A DNA stretch of 17,968 bases from JAAKFL01 sp964629645 (lineage in GTDB: Bacteria > Chlamydiota > Chlamydiia > Chlamydiales > SLFE01), in the NCBI GenBank assembly GCA_964629645.1, contig CAZVSU010000055.1:1-17968 (forward strand), written 5' to 3'. Shown one piece after another: positions 15,785 through 17,968 of the stretch. Position 1 is the stretch's first letter, and every line of letters starts with the position of its first letter. A program made the translations under genes and the position numbers. The notes under the pieces were generated by a model that had not been told where the DNA came from, ran no database searches, and was given only the letters and a program-made list of their open reading frames with translations.

Positions 15785-15845
15785 TTTCGATTGGTTCCGA
15801 TAGTTTGACCAGCAAATGGATTCCAATCTTTCGTTATACTCTGCG

Positions 15846-16187
15846 CTATTTATCATCTTTCGGCGAAAGATGATAATAGACATACTGAGGAATGACCTCT
15901 ACGAACGCCGGGTCTCTTGAGAGCTGATCAAAAAGTTTTCGCGCATTTTTGTTTTTTTCATAGACTTTCGAATAGTAGTCGTCATTGAAAAAATCCCATC
16001 CGGACTCGAAATCGGATAAGAATCGATAGTACGCAGCATCATCTCTTTTGTCTGCACAAAGGATGCCGTTTTTGAAACTGTTCAGAAAACAACGCTGATA
16101 ATCCTTGGGAATCACACTTTGATATTTCTCGTACATCGCGCTTGCGATCACCTCCTCATCTATAGTTCCATGCAAAATATTCAGCAT
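15846..16187 (-). CDS. Hypothetical acidic 113-aa protein
   Basis: An unrecognised soluble, Tyr-, Phe- and Asp-rich protein without signal peptide (ESGWDFFNDDYYSKVYEKN). It lies 29 bases downstream of the 306-aa secreted protein on the same strand, so it is probably co-transcribed. The start is uncertain: the ATG at 16187 has AAGGA touching it with no spacing, because it sits in the palindrome TTCCTTAAAGGAA (16187-16199). TTG at codon 5 and ATG at codon 18 are alternatives, the latter preceded 14 bases away by GGAGG. The last codons form a perfect 12-bp hairpin (15850-15876), so the C-terminus HLSPKDDK is shaped by an inverted repeat. The position after an Rhs tail and secreted genes would suit an immunity protein, but that is speculation. 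Confidence 0.6.
   Translation of the reverse strand: MLNILHGTIDEEVIASAMYEKYQSVIPKDYQRCFLNSFKNGILCADKRDDAAYYRFLSDFESGWDFFNDDYYSKVYEKNKNARKLFDQLSRDPAFVEVIPQYVYYHLSPKDDK
15850..15876. repeat. 12-bp perfect hairpin overlapping the end of the 113-aa gene
   Basis: TTATCATCTTTC (15850-15861), loop GGC, and GAAAGATGATAA (15865-15876). It lies inside the last coding codons, just before the stop at 15848-15846. No T-tract follows, so it could stabilise the 3' end or be a weak terminator. Confidence 0.6.
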
Positions 16188-16216
16188 TCCTTAAAGGAAA
16201 ATAACGATGTGTAAAT

Positions 16217-17137
16217 TCATGGTTTTTCCGTAAAAAGATTCACGACGTTTTCAAGAAAATTGGCTGAATCCAAAAATTCAATAATTTTGAGTTGGTCGTT
16301 TTCGTATGCAGATACCAAATCTTGAGACTCATCTTTCAGACGAGAAAAATAAAGCTGAGGCTGATAGTCGAGCAAGCGATCTGAGGAGCCTCTTAATCGA
16401 TTCGATATTTCAAAGAGTTCTAGAGCATTCGTTTCAAAATCTTCGCACTTCACTGACGGCCTTTTCGACATCTCGGTTTTCATAGGAACGCCGGTCGAGT
16501 CGTAGACACGTGCCCCAAGCCGATAAAATGGCGGCGAAATCGGTGGATTTTTAGCAACCGAAAGCTCCTCGAAACGAGAATGGAAAAGAGCATTCTCAGC
16601 TCCGAAACCGAGCACAGTACCGATAAGAACGTTATCCTGTTTAAGAAAGTGAAAAAAATCGCGATTCTCGTCTGTCAACACATCAAGCAAATCCTGAAAT
16701 TGAATCGTGGGACCCAAAACATATTGAAAGAGAGCCTTGTTCTGTAAAAATACACGCTCAAGTTCTTTCACGTTCACGACATATATAATGAACAATCCTA
16801 AATGCTCAGGATCTTCGCGTACGCTGATCAGGAATCTTTTTGAAGCAAAATGTTGTGCATACTTTCTTACACAATCAATACCTGACAAGAAGATCACATT
16901 AGATGACTGCCCAATAGTTCCAGATGATATCGATAAATCTGAATGACAAAAGTCAACACAAACTGGCTTTCGTCCCAAAAAGACATACCCGGCATCCGAA
17001 TTCCTTATCAAAAACTCAAAAAACTCATCCATTTTGTCCCTTTCTTGCTCCGCCATTTGAACAAGCAGGGAATTATCTGCTGAAACAGATTGTTGCGCCC
17101 CCATCAAAAACAGAAGGCTCAAAAGCAAAAATTTCAT
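16217..17137 (-). CDS. Hypothetical secreted 306-aa protein
   Basis: A protein of unknown function with a clear signal peptide, MKFLLLSLLFLMGAQQSVSA, likely cut before Asp21, so it is exported by Sec to the periplasm or beyond. The mature part starts with a charged helix (MAEQERDKMDEFFEFLIRNS) and then GYVFLGRKPVCVDFC at about residues 50-64, a motif worth using for family searches. The remainder is mixed alpha/beta with no catalytic motif I recognise and no membrane segment. The start is set by the signal peptide; the ribosome binding site is weak. It lies 48 bases after the cysteine-rich lipoprotein gene and 29 before the 113-aa gene, all on the minus strand, suggesting one transcript. By eye this stretch looks more AT-rich than the secDF region and the Rhs piece. 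Confidence 0.75.
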   Translation of the reverse strand: MKFLLLSLLFLMGAQQSVSADNSLLVQMAEQERDKMDEFFEFLIRNSDAGYVFLGRKPVCVDFCHSDLSISSGTIGQSSNVIFLSGIDCVRKYAQHFASKRFLISVREDPEHLGLFIIYVVNVKELERVFLQNKALFQYVLGPTIQFQDLLDVLTDENRDFFHFLKQDNVLIGTVLGFGAENALFHSRFEELSVAKNPPISPPFYRLGARVYDSTGVPMKTEMSKRPSVKCEDFETNALELFEISNRLRGSSDRLLDYQPQLYFSRLKDESQDLVSAYENDQLKIIEFLDSANFLENVVNLFTEKP

Positions 17138-17185
17138 AGGATTAAATCTTTACAAGAGCCACAAAGCACTGCCTCTCAATAAAAC

Positions 17186-17530
17186 TTAGTATCGACGACA
17201 CTTACATCGATACGCACATAAATTCGTTGGTTCACATCCACGACACATATTACACCACATCACATGTCTGGGACATTCATATCTCGAGAATTTTACATAT
17301 AGACCTTGAGTGTCGTATCCCAGAGAAGATGTTTCCATCAGCTCCCCTGTATCCAACAAAACCATGATCCCATCTTCTGTCAAAGAAACTTGATCTACAT
17401 TCACATAGATTTTTTCTTCAATTGTGATCTCTCTACACGCCGAGCTTGTGTCAGTCAACACGCAGGCACTTAGAGAACAGGGTGTACTCCATACTGCAAA
17501 AAGGATAGTAAGTTTAAGAAACAGTCGCAT
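17186..17530 (-). CDS. Cysteine-rich predicted lipoprotein (114 aa)
   Basis: A small exported protein of unknown function. The start ATG at 17530 is chosen because GGAGGAG lies 3 bases upstream and because it places a signal peptide at the N-terminus: MRLFLKLTILFAVWSTPCSLSAC, with the lipobox L20-S-A-C23. A longer frame reaching back to 17617 would bury this signal and is unlikely. After a beta-like middle (IYVNVDQVSLTEDGIMVLLD) the C-terminal 30 residues carry seven cysteines (86, 93, 96, 99, 105, 109, 111), including CNMCRGC, and end CAYRCKCRRY. This could be a disulfide-cross-linked envelope protein or a metal knuckle. It is the first small gene after the Rhs fragment, 143 bases away, and probably leads a three-gene minus-strand unit. 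Confidence 0.72.
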   Translation of the reverse strand: MRLFLKLTILFAVWSTPCSLSACVLTDTSSACREITIEEKIYVNVDQVSLTEDGIMVLLDTGELMETSSLGYDTQGLYVKFSRYECPRHVMWCNMCRGCEPTNLCAYRCKCRRY

Positions 17531-17533
17531 TAT

Positions 17534-17540
17534 CTCCTCC
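17534..17540 (-). promoter_or_regulatory. Strong ribosome binding site fixing the start of the cysteine-rich lipoprotein
   Basis: GGAGGAG on the minus strand, followed by ATA and ATG 17530; it decides against the longer upstream frame. Confidence 0.7.
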
Positions 17541-17673
17541 ATTTTTCGATTGTCGAATAAAAAAACATCCAGACTACAGAAGACATGAATAACAAGCAAC
17601 CTCATTTCGCATGCCAACGGTTAATGAAAAACGTTACTATTCAGGTTCCCTTCTTGCGTGCAAACAAGGTGAT

Positions 17674-17968
17674 CTAAAGGTAGTGTAACATTCCGTCTGC
17701 AAATTCAGAATGTAGTCCAGCCATGGTACCGGCCGCATAATCAGAGCGATCAAAGTTTTCCGCTTCGCAGGCATCGCGGTCGATGAGGTCATCGAAGAGG
17801 CCGTACTCGTCGAAGTGGGCGAGGGGGTTGTTGTGGACGTAGGCGTAGAGGCTCGCGGCCGTCTTTAAAGCTTTGGGGATCGCAGGTGATCCAGCGGCCG
17901 AGGCTTGGCCTGCAGAAGCGGCGGCCGAAGTTGATGAGCTGTGTGGGGTCGAGCCTTTTGCCGGCGAA
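17674..17968 (-). pseudogene. C-terminal piece of an Rhs-repeat protein, frameshifted (cut by window edge)
   Basis: Read on the minus strand from the window edge, one frame gives FAGKRLDPTQLINFGRRF and then SLGRWITCDPQSFKDGR, the conserved Rhs core end (consensus about DPETGLxxFGxRxYDPxLGRWITPDP). The continuing consensus, SLYAYVHNNPLAHFDEYGLF, is in a different frame, so a one-base shift occurs near 17850-17857. That second frame goes on about 40 residues as a variable tip (DDLIDRDACEAENFDRSDYA, and on) and stops at 17676-17674. Core residues are also altered (RFCRP for RxYDP, ITCDP for ITPDP). Full-length Rhs proteins carry a toxin tip here; this tip is short and unrecognised. A sequencing error could explain the shift. 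GC is higher than in the next genes. Confidence 0.75.

Larger units (their letters stand above)
15445..15845. other. 400-bp region without a gene, rich in inverted repeats
   Basis: No convincing coding frame is present. The longest minus-strand frame, in about 15570-15728, has no start or ribosome binding site I would trust. Structures seen: a folded element at 15503-15547; CTGAGT-ATC-ACTCAG at 15566-15580; CCCGA-5 bases-TCGGG at 15704-15718, with TTTT some bases later; and a perfect 20-bp inverted repeat at 15734-15784. The left end also holds the candidate promoter of the 247-aa gene. This density suggests an interspersed repeat, a remnant of a mobile element or a structured RNA; the sequence alone does not decide. 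Confidence 0.5.

Noticed and set aside
15805..15840. Promoter-like TTGACC and TATACT on the plus strand
   Set aside because: The spacer is 24 bases, far too long, and no plus-strand gene follows.
17531..17617. Longer start for the cysteine-rich protein, adding 29 residues
   Set aside because: It would bury the signal peptide and lipobox, while GGAGGAG sits exactly before the inner ATG at 17530.
1..17968. CRISPR arrays, tRNA or rRNA genes, integrase or intact transposase genes
   Set aside because: No regularly spaced repeats, no tRNA-like cloverleaf or CCA end, no rRNA motifs and no transposase motifs were found on either strand by eye.

Overview
The window reads as chromosomal DNA of an environmental (Chlamydia-related) member of the Chlamydiae. 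Four things point there: an ATP/ADP translocase of the NTT type used by energy-parasitic intracellular bacteria; a metal ABC transporter whose permease is fused to a DtxR-type repressor (the YtgC-YtgR arrangement); a single-chain SecD-SecF fusion with a very long N-terminal part; and gene order matching, from memory, two Chlamydia trachomatis neighbourhoods (npt1 - small unknown gene - ytgABCD, and secDF - recJ). GC content looks moderate, and the base use of the left 14 kb looks uniform. No tRNA, rRNA, CRISPR array or intact transposase gene was seen.

Left part (1-5013, minus strand): ytgD (cut by the window edge), ytgC-R, ytgB and ytgA form a tight operon in which every junction is a 4-base overlap, two of them using GTG or TTG starts. 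Upstream on the same strand lies an Mrp/ApbC-type P-loop ATPase fused to a C-terminal DUF971 domain, so metal uptake, metal sensing and probably Fe-S cluster handling sit together. Before mrp is a 287-bp intergenic region with four copies of CAAGTAT/ATACTTG in two inverted pairs, and a terminator-like hairpin facing mrp.

Middle part (5014-13900, plus strand): a small basic protein of unknown function, the nucleotide transporter npt1, secDF and recJ. Clear rho-independent terminators follow the small gene, npt1 and secDF, so these look like separate transcription units. A good sigma-70-type promoter precedes npt1.

Right part (13901-17968): lineage-specific and poorly characterised. Two unknown minus-strand genes (129 and 247 aa) flank a doubtful 112-aa plus-strand gene. 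Next comes about 400 bp without a gene but rich in inverted repeats, including a folded element at 15503-15547 and a perfect 20-bp inverted repeat at 15734-15784. A minus-strand set of small unknown genes follows: a cysteine-rich predicted lipoprotein, a 306-aa secreted protein and a 113-aa acidic protein. The window ends in the frameshifted C-terminal piece of an Rhs-repeat protein. The unknown genes lie just downstream of the Rhs tip, where toxin and immunity cargo is usually found, so this is the part most likely to hold something undescribed. The sequence alone does not establish such a system.
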